The translations under genes and the position numbers were made by a program. Below the pieces are notes generated by a model. That model had not been told where the DNA came from. It searched no databases and saw only the letters and a list, made by a program, of their open reading frames with translations. Below are positions 8,877 through 9,686 of a DNA stretch of 9,686 nt, in pieces. The stretch is from Opitutia bacterium (GTDB taxonomy: Bacteria; Verrucomicrobiota; Verrucomicrobiia; Opitutales; Opitutaceae): positions 218-9,903 of the forward strand of contig PMKA01000074.1 of assembly GCA_003157575.1 (NCBI GenBank), given 5' to 3'. Each line of letters starts with the position of its first letter. Position 1 is the stretch's first letter.

Positions 8877-9031
8877 GTGGATATTGCGAGGAGTCGGGAG
8901 GAAAAGCGAATCTCGTGCGTCTGTCCATGCTCTTTTTTTCGGGACAGTGTCGCGGTGTCGCGGCGGCCTTGACGATCATGTCGGAAGGCGGTGCGTTCCT
9001 TCAGGGTCATCCTGAGCCTGCCCGCGGTGAG
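8877..9031. other. Intergenic region between thrC and the cimA leader ORF
   Basis: This 155-base stretch must hold any dedicated promoter for the cimA leader if cimA is not transcribed only by read-through from thrC. No convincing -35/-10 pair is visible. It contains a tandem 8-mer GTGTCGCG (8947-8962) and a small inverted repeat TCAGG/CCTGA with a 5-base loop (9001-9015), which starts 16 bases past the thrC stop. That hairpin lacks a U tract and is a poor terminator, so read-through from thrC into cimA is possible. Confidence 0.4.
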
Positions 9032-9685
9032 CTAGACCCCGTGCCCTTCGATGAAGGCCTTGATCGCCTCCGCATCGGCCTTGATCGGATGCTTCACCAC
9101 CGGCCTCGACTTCAGCGCCTCAAGCGCCGGATGCATCGGTTCCAGCCCGGTGGCCGCCCGGATCGCCTCGGGGAACTTCGCCGGACTTGCCGTTGCCAGG
9201 ACCACGTTGACGCGGTCGGGAGCCAGTTCCGCAAAGCCGCACGCGGTGTGCGGATCGCAGACATAGCCATGTTTGCGATAAACCCGTTTGATGATGTCCG
9301 AAATCCCTTCATCCGTGCACCGGGAGGCCGTGAAGCTGTCTGCGTCGAAATGTTCAAACCGGTAGACCCCCGTCTCCCTGAACGTCCGCAGGATCTCCCG
9401 CACGCGCGCGGGATCGCGGCCGACGTTGAAGTAAAGAAACCGTTCGAAGTTAGAGGCCACCTGGATGTCCATCGAAGGCGCCAGGCTCGGCGCCACCGGA
9501 CCCAGGCGATACTCGCCGGTCGTGAAAAGCCGGAAGAGAATGTCGTTCTGGTTGGTCGCAATCTTGAAACCCCGGATCGGCACGCCCATTTTTTGGAGCA
9601 TCCACCCGGCCAGGACATTCCCGAAGTTGCCTGTGGGAACGACGAACTCGACGTTCAGGCGCTTCGCCTGCGGCAGCCGCAGCCA
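9032..9685 (-). CDS. thrC: Threonine synthase, C-terminal part (5' end outside window)
   Basis: PLP enzyme converting O-phosphohomoserine to threonine. The frame is open from the right edge to a TAG at 9034-9032 (217 residues present), with the N-terminal half and the PLP-binding lysine outside the window. Recognisable features are FVVPTGNFGNVLAG, the glycine-rich loop that holds the PLP phosphate, followed at once by KKMG/QKMG-type and IATNQNDILFRLFTTGEY, which match the fungal/bacterial long threonine synthases. Further on come SMDIQVASNFERFLYF and DPHTACGFA, the latter corresponding to the family's DPH(T/S)A-G motif. The stretch VVLATASPAKFPEAI near the C-terminus is also typical. It lies upstream of cimA on the same strand: threonine is the usual source of 2-oxobutyrate for isoleucine, so the pair joins the two alternative entries to that pathway. 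Confidence 0.93.
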   Translation of the reverse strand, partial: WLRLPQAKRLNVEFVVPTGNFGNVLAGWMLQKMGVPIRGFKIATNQNDILFRLFTTGEYRLGPVAPSLAPSMDIQVASNFERFLYFNVGRDPARVREILRTFRETGVYRFEHFDADSFTASRCTDEGISDIIKRVYRKHGYVCDPHTACGFAELAPDRVNVVLATASPAKFPEAIRAATGLEPMHPALEALKSRPVVKHPIKADAEAIKAFIEGHGV

Positions 9686-9686
9686 G

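Noticed and set aside
8824..8928. Overlapping 34-codon minus-strand ORF (ATG at 8928, TAG at 8826-8824) upstream of and across the Ile-rich leader
   Set aside because: Its composition (Arg, Pro, Ser, His) shows no regulatory codon pattern, and it ends inside the Ile hairpin in another frame. The 8876-8793 ORF explains the structure much better.
8734..9031. T-box riboswitch as the isoleucine sensor of cimA
   Set aside because: I find no T-box consensus (AGGGTGGNACCGCG-like) or specifier stem on the minus strand; a short translated ORF with Ile pairs is present instead.

Overview
The window is about 9.7 kb of GC-rich bacterial chromosome carrying ordinary central-metabolism genes plus one strongly patterned regulatory leader. 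The protein families and the hairpin-rich intergenic DNA would fit Opitutaceae-like Verrucomicrobiota, but that is an impression from reading and was not tested. No recognisable Shine-Dalgarno sequence precedes any of the visible starts.

Left part, plus strand (1-5338): a 2-oxoglutarate dehydrogenase operon encoding E1 (sucA, truncated at its 5' end by the window edge), E2 (sucB) and E3 (lpd), with gaps of 71 and 7 bases. The three proteins build one complex that oxidises 2-oxoglutarate to succinyl-CoA in the TCA cycle. After it come about 260 bases of non-coding DNA with three consecutive inverted repeats (5391-5415, 5490-5519, 5534-5570).

Middle, plus strand (5602-7029): a cardiolipin synthase of the two-HKD phospholipase D type with an N-terminal membrane anchor. 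It converges on the minus-strand genes. The 90-base gap between them holds a decayed, inverted copy of the repeat at 5490-5519, ending in the stop codon of the next gene.

Right part, minus strand (9685 down to 7120): the C-terminal part of threonine synthase (thrC), then a 297-base gap, then citramalate synthase (cimA), which makes the isoleucine precursor citramalate from pyruvate and acetyl-CoA. The gap contains what looks like a complete isoleucine attenuator: a 27-codon leader ORF with five Ile codons including two Ile-Ile pairs, a hairpin carrying one Ile pair in its loop, a segment able to form an antiterminator, and a GC-only hairpin followed by seven U that ends directly at the cimA ATG. 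This is the most interesting item in the window. It implies that cimA is switched on when charged tRNA-Ile runs short, independently of thrC, which feeds the alternative threonine route to isoleucine.
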